Origin: Schistosoma mansoni
Lineage: Eukaryota; Platyhelminthes; Trematoda; Strigeidida; Schistosomatidae
Reading direction: 5' to 3'
Assembly: GCF_000237925.1 (NCBI RefSeq)
Contig: NC_031500.1
Coordinates: forward strand, 8,114,698 to 8,178,697
Length of the DNA: 64,000 bases
Shown: positions 36,001 through 47,829 of the stretch, in pieces
Numbering within the stretch: the first letter of the stretch is position 1
Layout of the letters: every line of letters starts with the position of its first letter
Position numbers and translations under genes: made by a program
Notes under the pieces: generated by a model
Told to the model about the DNA's origin: nothing
What the model saw: the letters and a program-made list of their open reading frames with translations, nothing else
Databases searched by the model: none

Positions 36001-38719
36001 TCATTTCGACATCTGAACCGCGTGAGGTCGGTTTACGGTGTCGCCATGGATAAGCACTCCACATTTCTTTCATACATCGAAGATCAGTCCTCCAATGCTT
36101 CCTCATATCTAATGATTGTCCAACCGAAATTAGTAGTCGATGTGAAACTATCAAATATAACAATATTCACAACTCCTCTATACCAGTGACGAATTTCATG
36201 TTTATTTCAAAATGTATTTTTGTATCTATTATTCGCTATATTTTTTACGAAACATTTTACCGACTTACATAATATTGGTTGGACATTACCATTGTATCTG
36301 CTAGAGTCTGCAGACGTTTCCAGAGCGTAACATTGACCATTGTATGATGTACTTACTAAAAACGTATTAAAGGAAAGCAATGAAGTGAATGAATTTCTCT
36401 TCTGTGAAATAAATGTGTTCATTTGTCCAAAACAATCATTGTGTTATTGAGAAAAATATATTAACTCTCATTGAATAATGTACTGATTTCGGAAGTCAGT
36501 CAGTCAGTTACAAAGTAGAACTTCGTACGTACGTACACCAGTCCGAGTTGCCATACCACATTAACACAGAGATGTAGTTGTCGATTCATATTACATAGTA
36601 GTAGAAGTAGTAAGAGTATAAGCAGTTATTGGAAAGATTGGGGTTTAAAGATTCTATTCAAGTAGTATAATCCAGCGAAATGAATTTGAAAAGAGAAAAA
36701 GATAGAGATGTGAAGAATTTAGAAGATTAGAATTAGGCAGAACAAAAGGAGTGGATGCACCTTCACCATTGCAAACGATTTTGAGCCATATCATTCAAGG
36801 TCTCTAACCATCGATTGTTATAATCTCGCGAATCCCAACCAGGAAGTCTACACCTACCAACATGGCTCAGTCAAATTGTCAATGACTTCATGGATTTGTG
36901 CCACGTTTTGGTCTGGCCGCCCCTAGCTTTCTTCCAACCTACTCCTACACCATAAAACATCGCACGTTGGAGTAGTCGGTGGTTGGGCATAAGTAATACG
37001 TTTCCCAGCCATCTCAACTGATGAAGTTTCACTACTTCATCAATCGATTTGCCATTCTTACCTAGTACCCGTTTCCTAACGACTGCATTACTTACTCGGT
37101 GATCCCAGGATATACGAGCAGTGATTCGAAGACATCTATGATCCAAAACTAGTAACGGTTTAGAAGTAAAAACTAATCTCTAAACATGAATTATTTAATA
37201 ATTATACATGTTTAAAACCAAATAATGTGTGTCAATAGTAAATAAACAACTTCGGTAGGTGAAATTTCCCGTATTTCGGACTCCATACTTTGCGTGATTT
37301 TTCAGTTAATCCAGTGTATGATTACGGTCTGCCAAATATTCCATTTCAAGTTTTGTTTTAATGACATTTCTGTTCCCATGTGGTGTTATGGGCTGCTATT
37401 TACTAGGATAGTTATGGGGAATGGTTGCGGATATCCTCATTTATTTAAGATGAAATCTTTGGTGAACATTAAACTTCATTAGACATCGCTCACTCATTCA
37501 ATGAATGAAAGAATGGTGGAAGGTGCTGGATGGAATACATTTACTGAGCACTGATAATCGTACGGATAATGTGAGCCGTTATGATTTAGATTAAAATTCA
37601 TATTATACACGTTAAAAATGTGTCAGCGATCCCACCTGTTGTTGGTAAACTAATTGGAAGTTATTCAATCAGACTATGGAGACTGTAATCATGTGAAGAC
37701 TCAATGCTCAGTATGATAACTGACATTTACATTGAATTCACGATTTGACAATCCATCCGCCATAAATAGATATTTCTCAAAACATTCCCAAATGGAATTC
37801 ATCATAAAAGTGTCCATTAATTATTGTGAATTGTAATTTATATTATAAGACTGTTGGATATTATTGATATTAGACCTGATATCAGTTCGTGATGACAACG
37901 CTGACTCTGTTTCTCATCTCGAACTTGAAAAGCTTATTTCTCATTCCTCATAATAATCCATCACCCTATACTGAACGTAATAATTAGTTGAAGTTTCACA
38001 AGATCACGTTAGAATAGCTCAATGATCAACCGTAAATTATGACCTCACACACATTCGGCAATCCATTGTTTACAGATAATTAATATAGGTAAACACACTG
38101 TTTTCTTTAAAAAATACGGTTATAACATTCTCATTACTATCAATAGCCTTTTCATATTGTATATTTCAACTTCAATCTCGTCTTCCATCAGACTTCCACA
38201 CTACAATTCGCACATTAATCGTAAATTATTTCGGATTGTTCACCAGTACATAGGAAAGTGGATTTTCAGTGATATTGTTATCTGAAGTTTCTATCCTAGA
38301 ATGTGCACAATCCTTTATCAATTCCTTCATTTTCTAGTATTTACATTGAAGGTCACTCATTCATCTTTCATTTTGTTTCAATCTATAAGATCTATGATCA
38401 CAGAAACAAACAAATCATCGTGGTATCAATCAAGATAGTAACCATAAGAATTTCTTTACAATAGATTACAATTGATAATAAACTATATTAATAAAGATAT
38501 TTCATCTGAAAGCTTACCTATTTCGTTAGTAATACATTGTTTCCATAATCCACGAGAACGACTTAATTGATTATAATCATTAACAGTACCAATATAAGAA
38601 ACATCATAAACAGCCCAATCTGGTGATATTTGTACTGCAATTGCCAAACCCAAAAATACTAATTCACATATATATGAAGCTGTATTTAAACCGATCCAAG
38701 CTGCACGACCAGAGCGCAT
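29117..38719 (-). CDS. Claudin/PMP22-family four-transmembrane protein, paralogue A
   Basis: Exons 38518-38719 (ATG), 36269-36355, 33999-34169, 31344-31447 and 29117-29263 (stop) join in phases 1,1,1,0 at GT/AG sites and give 236 aa. Predicted membrane segments lie at about 8-31, 106-126, 144-165 and 201-224. The first extracellular loop has the family signature: W35, GLW at 57-59, C62 and C76. This signature defines the claudin/PMP22/EMP/voltage-gated calcium channel gamma superfamily, whose members act in epithelial junctions or as membrane adaptors. A tegument or epithelial surface role is only inference. The protein ends NYSL, which could be a class II PDZ ligand (Y-x-L). Introns hold an old RTE (intron 2), a decayed RTE shared with B (intron 3) and a non-LTR fragment (intron 1). 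The start follows the shared MR-GRAAWIGLNTASY of both paralogues. Confidence 0.85.
29421..30353. other. Copy-A-specific block of about 930 bp, no recognised features
   Basis: Present in intron 4 of paralogue A and absent from B, where the flanks are joined (near 54895). No target duplication or element ends were found, so a deletion in B is as likely as an insertion in A. Confidence 0.6.
31789..32700 (+). mobile_element. Internally deleted RTE shared by both duplication copies (copy A)
   Basis: Direct repeats gttgttgtgccc (31789-31800 and 32689-32700) bound the element. It retains part of the 5' UTR, then jumps to the reverse transcriptase amino half ([14 protein letters not shown] to SSLYINFID, stop at 32478-32480), [20 protein letters not shown], and after another deletion the C-terminal end. 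The 171 residues before the stop equal those of the inverted RTE at 26.7-27.2 kb. Confidence 0.9.
33037..33115. repeat. ACT/AAT/ATT compound microsatellite
   Basis: ACT triplets followed by AAT and then ATT triplets, so the right half can fold on itself. The counterpart in copy B (57767-57850) has a different number of triplets. Confidence 0.9.
34490..35940 (-). mobile_element. Old RTE remnant in intron 2 of paralogue A
   Basis: Minus-strand frames retain recognisable pieces in the correct order: KSGKAEGPDSIPTETL and ILFNEVWEEE (about 35700-35860), RIQWTARMRFDHLDFTDD (about 35150-35210) and HKWKSKVLKCNT (about 35040). Many stops and frameshifts. Older than the 25.6 and 44 kb copies. Confidence 0.8.
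36497..37158 (-). mobile_element. Second-family non-LTR fragment, private to copy A
   Basis: The minus strand encodes DHRCLRITARISWDHRVSN, VVRKRVLGKNGKSIDEVVK and LLMPNHRLLQRAMFYG and ends in a UTR with a short cagt/gtca tandem near 36497-36510. In copy B the flanks (gatt-t-ggaagtca and gtttaaaagtaaaaac, about 61525-61550) are contiguous, so the element inserted in A after duplication. It lies in intron 1 of paralogue A. Confidence 0.8.
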
Positions 38720-39307
38720 ATTTTTTTATATTTATAAAATAATGATTTTGGCAATAAATAGATTCTCTTTTATTGAAATTTCACCTTATATACGGATACT
38801 TGTTTTACTCGAAAGAGCACATCATCCAATATTTAGAACATTGGTGACCTATTAAATATACAACATCACTGATTAGACAATTTCTAGGTAAAATTTCATT
38901 GGAGTATAATAAATTTTCTTAAATATTTTCTGTATATTGGTATATATATATTACTTATATAAATCAATTTATGTACTGGGTTCGTTTTCAATATTCAGAA
39001 CGGTCGATTTTTTAAGAATCTTCTATTGTAATTCACCAATGAATTCTAGTAGGTATCATATTCTCATTGAAAATAGTCAGTATCATCATTGAGAGAACCA
39101 GTAGATGTCGAATGAGTGACGTATAATTGATGACTGGTATTATTCTAGCAAAATGCAAAACACTAGGTTCTAGATACGTTATACTTTCATATCTCACTCA
39201 GCTATCAATTTTTGCATTCATTTGATCGTTTCAAATTAAAATGTAATGATCTATCTAGTTGAATTTGTACATTGATGATTTTCTAGTCTATTTAAGAGTT
39301 TTTTCAT

Positions 39308-39880
39308 AGTCGAAAGCGTGAGTCGATTGAAGATAGACCACCATAGAAAACCTGGAAGCACTGGACGGCCGTTTCGTCCTATCAGCAGTGTGCATCCACG
39401 ATCCCGCACTCGCGAGATTCCAACCCAGAACCTATCAGCACTTAACCGATAGACCACTGAGCCGGCATCCGATGGTGTTTATGTCTAACCCCAACCAATC
39501 CACGAAGTTGAGCAACCGTTCACCAATTGTCTTCAGTGAGTTGATATCTCACAACAGACGTTGTTTGAACTCCACTGAAACTCCAGGACATATCTCTTGA
39601 AGTCAGGTACTAGTGAGCATGTGATTATTATTATTATTCTCAGAAAGGGTTTTGTGGAGATTTGTCATTTTCATAGTTGAGTTAAGTGCTCTGGCGCGAG
39701 ACTGATCGGTCCTGGGTTCTAATCTCGAGAGGCGAGATCGTGGATGCGCACTACTGAGGAGTCCCACAATGGGACGAAACGGCCGTCTAATGCTTCCAGG
39801 TTTTCCCTGGTAGTCTAGCTTCAATTGACTCAAGCTTTCAACTATGAAAATACTAAATCTCCACAAAACTTCCGATATTT
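39308..39880. repeat. Family II inverted pair
   Basis: A minus-oriented unit (39308-39600, with deleted ribozyme stem II) and a plus-oriented unit (about 39640-39860) face each other. The left half has the tRNA-like head read on the minus strand; the right half has a B-box-like region (gggttctaatctc) and an apparently foldable hammerhead. A TTA microsatellite lies between them at 39624-39640. Confidence 0.8.
39748..39793 (+). ncRNA. Hammerhead ribozyme, family II, compensatory stem I pair
   Basis: GCACTA, CTGAGGA, stem II GTCC/GGAC with loop CACAATG, GAAA, octamer ACGGCCGT, cleavage C, then TAATGC. Relative to the family pair GCACTG/CAGTGC the cleavage-proximal G-C has become A-T on both strands; one further mismatch (C-A) is present. 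The core is intact. Confidence 0.75.
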
Positions 39881-40589
39881 AAGAGTTGTTTTTTTTTTAA
39901 AGTACGTGAATAATCTGGAGAGCACTTGACCATTAAAAATTAACAATTATGACGACTTGAGCGTTCAGTACAACTTACCAGTCAATGGGAAAGACACAAA
40001 AACAAGATACTCGTCAAATTTCAGTGACTGTGTTTGCACACTTACCATACTCTGAAAACTGATTCTGTTCTGATAGGTTGAGTTATTGATTAGAATCAAT
40101 TAGTTAATATCGTTTCATGGAAATACTTGTATACGTGGAGGAGGTAGCTAACCAACTTTTCTTTGAAGTTAATTCAGGTCAACAGAAGATATTGTGAATC
40201 ATATCACTTTTACAAAATAATTGTTAATTTCATTTTCATGAAATCTCGGTCGCCAAAATAGAGGAATAGTCAGCCGTAGCAAAGGAAGTTCGACCGTGAG
40301 ATATGTGAGGGTGTTGCACGCCAATGGCATTGAAAGATGACCGGGAATTATCTCAAATTTAAAAAAAATTTAAAAAAACATAGAAACCGATGAATGTTGA
40401 ATCAGTAAACTAAAAACTAGGCTCTCGCTATAGGACCACAAGGTGTAAAATTAAAGTCGCTGGGGACTAATCAATGGGCATTGTTAAGAACAAAATAGCT
40501 AGCTGTATAGTGTTTCATAGTTTCGAAAGGTTATTCAACTAAGATCAATCAGGGATGTAAACTAATAAACAAATCCGTTCGGACTTTGG

Positions 40590-41302
40590 TGCTTAGACCT
40601 CCCATCAGGGTGGTCAGGTCTTTTCCTGAGCGCTTCTCTATGATCGACTGTAGCCTCTCATAAAACTGATCTTTATCTTCGCGGTCGCTATCATTAGCGT
40701 GTGCATAACTTAGGATAACATTCACTATAATCTCCTCCTTCTTTATTTTGAAGGATGCTTTGATGATTCTGTATCCAAGAGATTCCCATCATATAAGGGC
40801 TTTAAGGGCTTCTTTGAACGGCATCAAAAAAACTCCTTGAGTGTGTGGAGCATTTTTTGTCCTCATGGCCAGAGTATAGTATCATCTCTTCCGAATCTAT
40901 CCTTTTCTGTCCAGGTTATGTTTAATGATTCTCACTGATTCCGAGCACCGTAAAGTTGTATCTCCTTGTTTTCTCAGCTATTTGATTGGTCCTTCCGGTC
41001 TCCCACATTGTCTGGATGTTCAATGTACCCATAAAAGTTGTTGCTCTGTTTGTCAAAAGGAGTACCGGCCTCGAGAGTTCCGGAGAACCTTGGTTTTCAC
41101 CACGAAGTTTCATAACTCCCCTAGATAAAGGTCCTTCAACTCGGAGGACAGAGCTTAAATGGTTTAATTTGTTTATTCTGGTCAGCGTTTTCTTAGCAAG
41201 GTTGTTTTCTATGGGATGCATTTGCTAACCTCATTCCCAACCTTCCTCCTTTACCCGGGATTGGGACTGGCTGTAACCCTAGGAGAGCTACAGGCGGAGT
41301 TT
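40590..41302 (-). mobile_element. RTE fragment retaining only the 5' end
   Basis: On the minus strand the 5' UTR (aactccgcctgtagctctcc) is followed by decayed endonuclease sequence (GTLNIQTMWETG, VLGISENH). The sequence then breaks off, with no reverse transcriptase or tail. Loss of the 3' side is atypical for target-primed insertion, so a later deletion or rearrangement is likely. Confidence 0.8.
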
Positions 41303-42111
41303 TTGATTGACATTAAGATATCCAACCTAAATCTTCCTCTCGGCGTTTCTGGATAGTAGGGACAATCTTACCAGTCAACTTGGGCGGTCGACGGAGATCG
41401 GACGAATCACCCACTCCGTTGTATTTTCGATTAACTCGGGTTTCAACTCGGGGCTCACTTAACCTCACTGGGCTGATAATTTATTGTAATCAGTTGCTAG
41501 TTATTTCTTATTGTTATAAATAGTTATGCTGTTAAATAAACAGTTACTAACCTTGAAATGAATCTGTATTGGTTAGATTTACTTGGTCTTGTATTTAATA
41601 GAGTAGCCACATGAATTACGTTATAAAGAGTTTTATTATGTATGGAGATAGTTGTTTTGTCGGACAATAATTAAAAGATTAGACAACTGTCCTATCGTAA
41701 TTCACGAATGCTCAGAGACCAAGATAGGATGTTGAATGAAATACGTGAAATTCAAATCTCACTAAGACAGTAAGATACAATTAAGCCAGAGATTCGAACG
41801 TATTTTATTCGTGATACAGTACTGTGTCCATTAGAATTCAATTACTAGCCACGAAACTTACAAACCTTGATTTCCATTACAAATTAGTATATGATTGTCG
41901 AAACGCATTAGCAAACAATGTGGAATTAGGTTCCAATGTTTCTTCTATTTTCTATCGTCCTCCACTTAAGTGTAAGTTACCTCTCTAAATTTTATTGACA
42001 CAAATCATATCAAATTTCCAAGTGATTCACACTTAAAACTTAGAAAATGTCCAAGCAACAGAGGAGTCCATCCGTATCAACATGTTTCAGTTTAATTTTC
42101 AATGAATATTA
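41303..42111. other. Stretch without recognised features
   Basis: A GC-richer segment at about 41340-41480 next to AT-rich sequence with an aataaa-like signal (about 41535). It could be an unclassified repeat, but nothing firm can be said. Confidence 0.3.
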
Positions 42112-42308
42112 ATTTCATTTCTTTCATAGTTGAAATCATGAGTCAATTGAAGCTAGTTGTGCACTGCTGAGGAGTCCCATAATAGGACGAAACGGCCATC
42201 CAGTGCTTCCAGATTTTCCATGGTAGTTTAGCTTCAGTTGACTCATGATTTCAACTATGAAAATAGTGAAATCTCCACAAAACCCCTTCTGATATATGAT
42301 TTCATTTC
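42112..42308 (+). mobile_element. Family II compact foldback element with 10-bp target duplication
   Basis: Direct repeats atttcatttc (42112-42121 and 42299-42308) flank 177 bp. The element has internal inverted ends (catagttgaaatcatgagtc versus gactcatgatttcaactatg) enclosing a hammerhead, and ends with the family tail ctccacaaaaccccttctgat plus ATA-like bases. The tRNA-like head is missing, so this is a minimal retroposed form. Confidence 0.8.
42161..42206 (+). ncRNA. Hammerhead ribozyme, family II, near intact
   Basis: GCACTG, CTGAGGA, stem II GTCC/GGAC with loop CATAATA, GAAA, CGGCCATC, CAGTGC. The core and stems I and II are perfect. The stem III octamer has one change (ACGGCCAT), which weakens the second pair but leaves an allowed AUC cleavage triplet. 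Confidence 0.78.
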
Positions 42309-42655
42309 GACAACTATTTAAAAAAAACTAAATTGAACATTTGAAGTTGACTAAAAGACTGTTTTTTTTTTCTTTCTTTTTTTGAGAACGTTTGATTTAA
42401 AAGGAAATGAATACCAGCATGATGAAAACTTTCGATTGTTGAAATCAATAAAAAGTTTACTAATCGATTAATAAAGGTAATGATATTAATGTTACCAAGT
42501 GATTCTATCTCACAAGACCATATAATTGATTAAAGTCTTCAAAAGATATGATCATTAACCAGATGAATGATTAATGCTAATATACGCAAAATATAATAAC
42601 GAAATAAACATGAAAAATGTGAACTGTAGGAAATTAGATAGTAAGTTTTATAAAG

Positions 42656-43095
42656 TTGAAATCATGAGTCACTTGAAGCTAGATCACCATGGAAAACCGG
42701 AAAGCACTGGACGGTCGTTTCGTCTTATTGTGGGGCTCCTCAGCAGTGAGCATCACGATCCCGCCTCTCGAGATCCGAACCCAGGACTTATCAGTCTCGC
42801 ACTTGAGCGCTTAACAACTAGACCACTGAGCCGGTCGGCATCCAATGGTGTTAATGTCTAACTTCAACCAATCCACGAAGTTGAGCAATCATTCACCAAT
42901 ATCTTCAGTAAGTTGATATCTCCCAACAGACCTGGGTTCTAATCTCGAGAGGCGGATCGTCGATGCGCATACCTGAAGAGTCCCACAATAGGACGAAATG
43001 GCCGTCCAGTGCTCCCAGGTTTTCCATGTTGGTTTAGCTTCAATTGACTCATGATTTCAACTATAAAATTACTAAAATCTCCACAAAACCCCATT
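42656..43095. repeat. Family II inverted pair
   Basis: Minus-oriented unit at 42656-42860 (tRNA-like head, hammerhead with weakened stem II) and plus-oriented hammerhead unit at about 42930-43095 (CTGAAGA in place of CTGAGGA). The outer ends are inverted repeats of each other. This is the same organisation as at 39.3-39.9 kb. Confidence 0.8.
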
Positions 43096-43234
43096 TAGAT
43101 GGTAAGTGCTTAATGCTCCGATGAATTAAGATATGACTATTAGGTATATACTTGGTGAAAGATATCAGTTATGAAGCTTGATTAGTAGAAAATTTGTAGG
43201 TATTTCAACTACTGGGAATATCAAATTTAGTGGA

Positions 43235-43745
43235 GATGTGTCGGTTACATGTAATATAGAAAGTAGCGTATATCTGCATCGGTTGAATTTTTCATAACAA
43301 ATCATTGCAATCAGATGGGATTATCAAAACATCTCAGAGTAGTAGAAGCAGCCACAACGCCACTAACAGTAGAAAAGATCAAAGATAAACAGTATGAAAG
43401 CAGGATAATGGATGAATAGTGAATAGGATTTGTAAAGTGATTTCGGAAGTCAGCACCTATAGAGTCAGTAATTTCATACACTATTGTGACTGATTTTGAG
43501 TTAAAAAAAATTCATGCACTGATGACTTGTTTTGTTGAGACTGCATCTAGATATCTCTCAACGTACTTCAATATCACCAAACATCGGACATAGAGGTAAA
43601 AAGTGGTTTGGCATATGTAATATATTTTCCGACCACCTCGCTTGATGAAGATTCATTACCCGATTTGTCATATTTATCTGGAAAGCCATCCTATGTATCA
43701 CCTCAACATTAACACTTAGCGGTCCAAACAGAAGAAATATCAACA
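43235..43745 (-). mobile_element. Second-family non-LTR retrotransposon, 3' remnant
   Basis: Minus-strand residues VMNLHQARWSENILHMPNHF match the C-terminal region (compare VMNLHRLRWLGHVLHMPEHR at about 48.7 kb), followed by a decayed 3' UTR. Confidence 0.65.
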
Positions 43746-44037
43746 CTGAATAATCACTCTCAGCAATAAGAAAACAGACAGCACTGCTGTCATATGGTGT
43801 AAATCATAGCAATATAAGATTGTGTCATTTTTATAGGATTTTCACAGGAAAAGAAAAGAATGTAAAATCAACAAATTAATACCTTTTTATCTCACCAACT
43901 AATTTCAAACTTTGTTAGGAGGTAACTATTATTCATGAAACTATCATCAAGAAGATGTGAAAAATATTTGAGGTGAAATAGAGTATCTTTAAACACATAA
44001 GTAGGCAAATAGTAGTAATAATAATAATAACCATAGG

Positions 44038-47000
44038 AAGAGTAACTCCGCCTGTAGCTCTTCTAGAGTTACTGCCGGTCCCAAGCCCGGGTAATGGAGG
44101 AGGGTTGGGCATGGGGTTAGCGACCCCATTTCGTAGAAAAGCTAACTCGCTAAAAAAACGCTAACCAGAAAAAATTATTCAAACCATTTAAACTCTGCCC
44201 TGGGATTAGAAGGAATAATTATGACGTCTCATGATGAAAGCCGAAATTTTTCGGAAGTCACGAGACCGATGCACCTTCTAACAACCAGAGCAACACTCTT
44301 TATAGGTACATGGAACGTCCGGACAATGTGGGAGACAGGAAAGACCAGCCAAATAGCAATGGAAATGAGGAGATACAACTTGACAGTACTCGGAATCAGC
44401 GAAACCCATTGGACACAAACTGGACAACAAAGGCTAGGTACAGGAGAGATGCTGCTGTACTCCGGTCACGAAGGGGAAAATGCTCCACACACTCAGGGAA
44501 TTGCTCTAATGCTGTCCAAAGAAGCACAAAATGCACTTGTGGGATGGGAATCTCATGGACCCAGGATAATCAAAGCATCATTCAGAACAAAGAAGGAGGG
44601 GATCACAATGAACGTTATCCAATGTTATGCACCCACCAATGATAGCAACGACGATGATAAAGATCAGTTCTATGAAAGGCTGCAATCAATTATAGAGAAG
44701 TGCTCACGAAAGGACCTCACCATCCTGATGGGAGATCTAAATGCTAAAGTTGGAGTGGACAACACAGGATATGAAGATGTAATTGGACGACATGGACTAG
44801 GAGAGAGAAATGAAAATGGGGAGAGACTTGCAAACCTATGTGCATTCAACAAATTGGTTATAGGCGGCACAATATTCCCTTACAAACGCATACACAAGGC
44901 TACATGGATCTCACCGGACCAAACCACAGAGAGCCAGATTGACCACATCTGTATCAACAAAAAATTCCGAAGATCAATGGAAGATGTGAGAACCAGGAGA
45001 GGAGCTGACATAGCTTCAGATCACCACCTGGTTGTGGCCAAGATGAGACTGAAGCTAAAGAAACACTGGACAACTTGACAAACAGCACTACAAAGGTTCA
45101 ATACAGCCTTCCTTCGAGATACTGACAAGCTCAATGAATTCAAGATAACTCTGAACAACAGGTTACAAGCTCTACAGGATCTACTGAAAGAACAAGAAAC
45201 TACTTTGGAGGACAACTGGAAAGGGATAAAAGAAGCACTAACTTCAATGTGTCAGGAGGTTCTTGGTCCTAAGAAGCATCATCATAAGAAATGGATCTCT
45301 ATGGGAACCCTGGACAAAATTCAAGAAAGGAAGAAGAAGAAACTAGCAATTAACAACAGCCGAACACGAGCAGAGAAAGTCAAAGCACAAACAGACTACG
45401 CAGAATCAAACAGGGAAGTGAAGAAAAGCATTAAAGCCGACAAGCAGAAATACATGGGAGAACTAGCAACGATGGCGGAAAAAGCTGCAAGAGAAGGGAA
45501 TATGAAACAACTATATGATACAACGAAGAAATTGGCAGGGAGATATAGCAAACCAGAGAGACCAGTCAAGGACAAAGAAGGAAAGACAATCACTGAGATT
45601 CAAGAACAGAGGAAAAGATGGGCAGAATACTTCGACGAACTGCTGAATAGACCAGCCCCATTGAATCCACCGAACATCGAAGCAGCACACACTGACCTTC
45701 CTAGAGATGTCACTCCACCAACGATCGAGGAAGTCAAGATGGCCATCAGACAAATCAAAAGTGGGAAGGCGGCAGGACCTGACAATATACCAGCAGAAGC
45801 ACTGAAGTCAGACATTGAAATAACTGTAAATATGCTTCACCTTCTATTCAAGAAGATTTGGGAAGAGGAACAAGTGCCAATGGACTGGAAAGAAGGATAT
45901 CTCATCAAGATACCAAAGAAAGGAGATCTGAGCAAATGCGAGAACTACAGAGGCATCAGTTTGTTATCAGTACCAGGAAAAGTTTTCAACAGAGTGCTGC
46001 TGAATCGGATGAAAGACGCAGTAGACGCCGAACTTAGGGATCATCAGGCTAGATTCCGTAAGGATCGGTCGTGCACAGACCAGATTGTGACACTACGGAT
46101 CATCGTTGAACAATCAGTTGAGTGGAACTCATCACTATACGTCAACTTCATCGACTATGAGAAGGCGTTTGACAGCGTGGATAGGAGAACATTATGGAAA
46201 CTTCTTCGACACTATGGAGTTCCTGAAAAGATTGTCAACATTATCCAAAACTCATACAATGGACTACAGTGCAAAGTCATGCATGGAGGACAGCTGACAG
46301 ATGCATTTCCAGTAAGGACCGGAGTCAGACAAGGCTGTCTACTCTCCCCATTCCTCTTCCTTCTAGTGATTGACTGGATCATGAAGAATTCGACATCTGA
46401 AGGGGAATACGGAATACAATGGATTTCTCAGAATCAATTAGATGATTTGGAATTCGCAGATGACCTAGCCCTCCTCTCTCATACACATGAACAAATGCAG
46501 ATGAAGACAGCAAATTTAGCAGCAGACTCTGCATCGATAGGCCTCCACATTCACAAAGGAAAAAGCAAGATTCTCAAATGCAACACGGAGAACACCAACA
46601 CAATCACACTTGATGGCGAAACTCTGGAAGAGGTGGAAACATTCAAGTACCTGGGGAGCATCGTTGATAAACAAGGAGGATCGGATGCAGATGTAAAGGT
46701 GAGGATTGACAAAGCAAGGACAGCATTTCTACAATTGAAGAACATATGGAACTCAAAACAACTCTCAACCAATTTCAAGGTCGGAATCTTTAATACGAAC
46801 GTCAAGACAGTCCTACTGTATGGAGCTGAAATGTGGAGAACTACTACGGCCATCATCAGGAAGGTACAAGTATTTATAAACAGTTGTCTACGCAAAATAC
46901 TCAACATCCATTGGCCGGATACTATCAGCAACATCGTTTTATGGGAGAGGACAAACCAGCTTCCAGTTGAAGAGGAAATTAGGAAAAGACGTTGGAAGTG

Positions 47001-47259
47001 GATCGGACATGCATTAAAGAAATCACCAATGTGCATCACGACTCAATCCCTAACTTGGAATCCGGAAGGGAAGCGGAAAAGTGGAAGACCAAAGAACACA
47101 CTACGTCGGAAAATAGAAGCCGATATGAAAAGGATGAATAGCAACTGGAAAGAACTGGAAAGGAAGGCTCAGGACAGAGTTGGATGGAGAATGCCGGTGA
47201 GCGGCCTATGCTCCTCGACGAGGGGTAAAAGGCGTAAGTAAGTAAGTAATAGTAAGAGT
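44038..47259 (+). mobile_element. Near-complete RTE-clade (SR2-like) retrotransposon
   Basis: Runs from the 5' UTR start at 44044 to the TAAG tail at about 47253. Short flanking repeats aagagt (44038-44043, 47254-47259) may be the target duplication. The element is in an AT-rich region outside recognised host genes, between the two claudin-like paralogues. Base composition is richer in GC than the flanks. Confidence 0.93.
44221..47241 (+). pseudogene. RTE polyprotein (AP endonuclease plus reverse transcriptase), one in-frame stop
   Basis: A single frame of 1,007 codons broken only by TGA at 45076-45078. The endonuclease (about residues 20-285) has TWNVRTMWETG, ISETHW, CYAPTND, GDLNAKVG and SDHHLVVAK. 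The reverse transcriptase (about 490-800) has [55 protein letters not shown] and the catalytic FADD box in [11 protein letters not shown]. The C-terminal part has [20 protein letters not shown] and the [10 protein letters not shown] end. Such proteins nick target DNA and reverse transcribe their own RNA by target priming. The stop lies where a related copy encodes arginine, consistent with a CGA to TGA change. The start chosen is the conserved MTSHDESR shared with two other copies. Confidence 0.93.
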
Positions 47260-47740
47260 CAAATGATAGGACATTTCCTTGGTTCACAGCGTTTCAGATT
47301 CACTTCATGAATCTGCGAAGATTCTATTGTTTCAAGTAATCAGAAAAGAAGAAATCTTGGTAGATTTGGATGGATGCTATTCACAAGCTTATAATCAGTA
47401 TAAGGTTTAATTGATCAAATGGTCAGGATTGAACACCTAATCTCCTTATCATTTTTACAGAAATACACTATAGTATGTTCTCGAAGACTTGTTCAAAATG
47501 GACGGTCATTACACTTTACAAAAGCAGGTGAACATATTGAGCCAATCAAATTTATCGCCCACGCATAAAAACAAGAATTTCTCAATTTATATAAGTTAGT
47601 CTGCAGATCATTGTTTCTCTAAAAGCTGATTAAAATATAACCTACTAAAAGTTGTTTACCATCAATCGATTACCGACTATATCCAAAAAAAATATAAAAA
47701 AATCTTAAAAATAAAAAGACAGATTTTGTTCTATTTCGGT
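47260..47740. other. AT-rich stretch, no recognised feature
   Basis: Nothing beyond short low-complexity frames on either strand. Confidence 0.4.
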
Positions 47741-47829
47741 ATCTAATTAACTTACTTACCTACTTACGTCTGTTACCTCTCGTCGAGGAGCATAGGCCGC
47801 TCACCAGCATTCTCCATCCATCTAATTAA
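47741..47829 (-). mobile_element. RTE 3' fragment (69 bp) with 10-bp target duplication
   Basis: Direct repeats atctaattaa (47741-47750 and 47820-47829) flank the last 69 bp of the RTE, ending in the TAAG tail on the minus strand. A clear example of extreme 5' truncation during target-primed insertion. Confidence 0.9.

Larger units (their letters stand above)
24812..38760. repeat. Segmental duplication, copy A (contains claudin-like gene A)
   Basis: Homologous to copy B at about 51.3-63.3 kb in the same orientation. Blocks that look nearly identical by eye: 24818-25621, 28829-29070, 29190-29420, 30354-33960 and 37160-38510. Lower identity (roughly nine in ten bases where compared) is seen at 35950-36490, and intron 2 (34170-35940) is mostly not alignable. 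Copy A alone carries the RTE at 25.6-28.8 kb, the non-LTR fragment at 36.5-37.16 kb and about 930 bp at 29421-30353. Confidence 0.9.

Noticed and set aside
37294-37482. Frame conserved between copy A and copy B (61810-62040)
   Set aside because: Conservation is explained by near-identity of the whole intron 1. There is no excess coding constraint and no splice phase fitting the gene.
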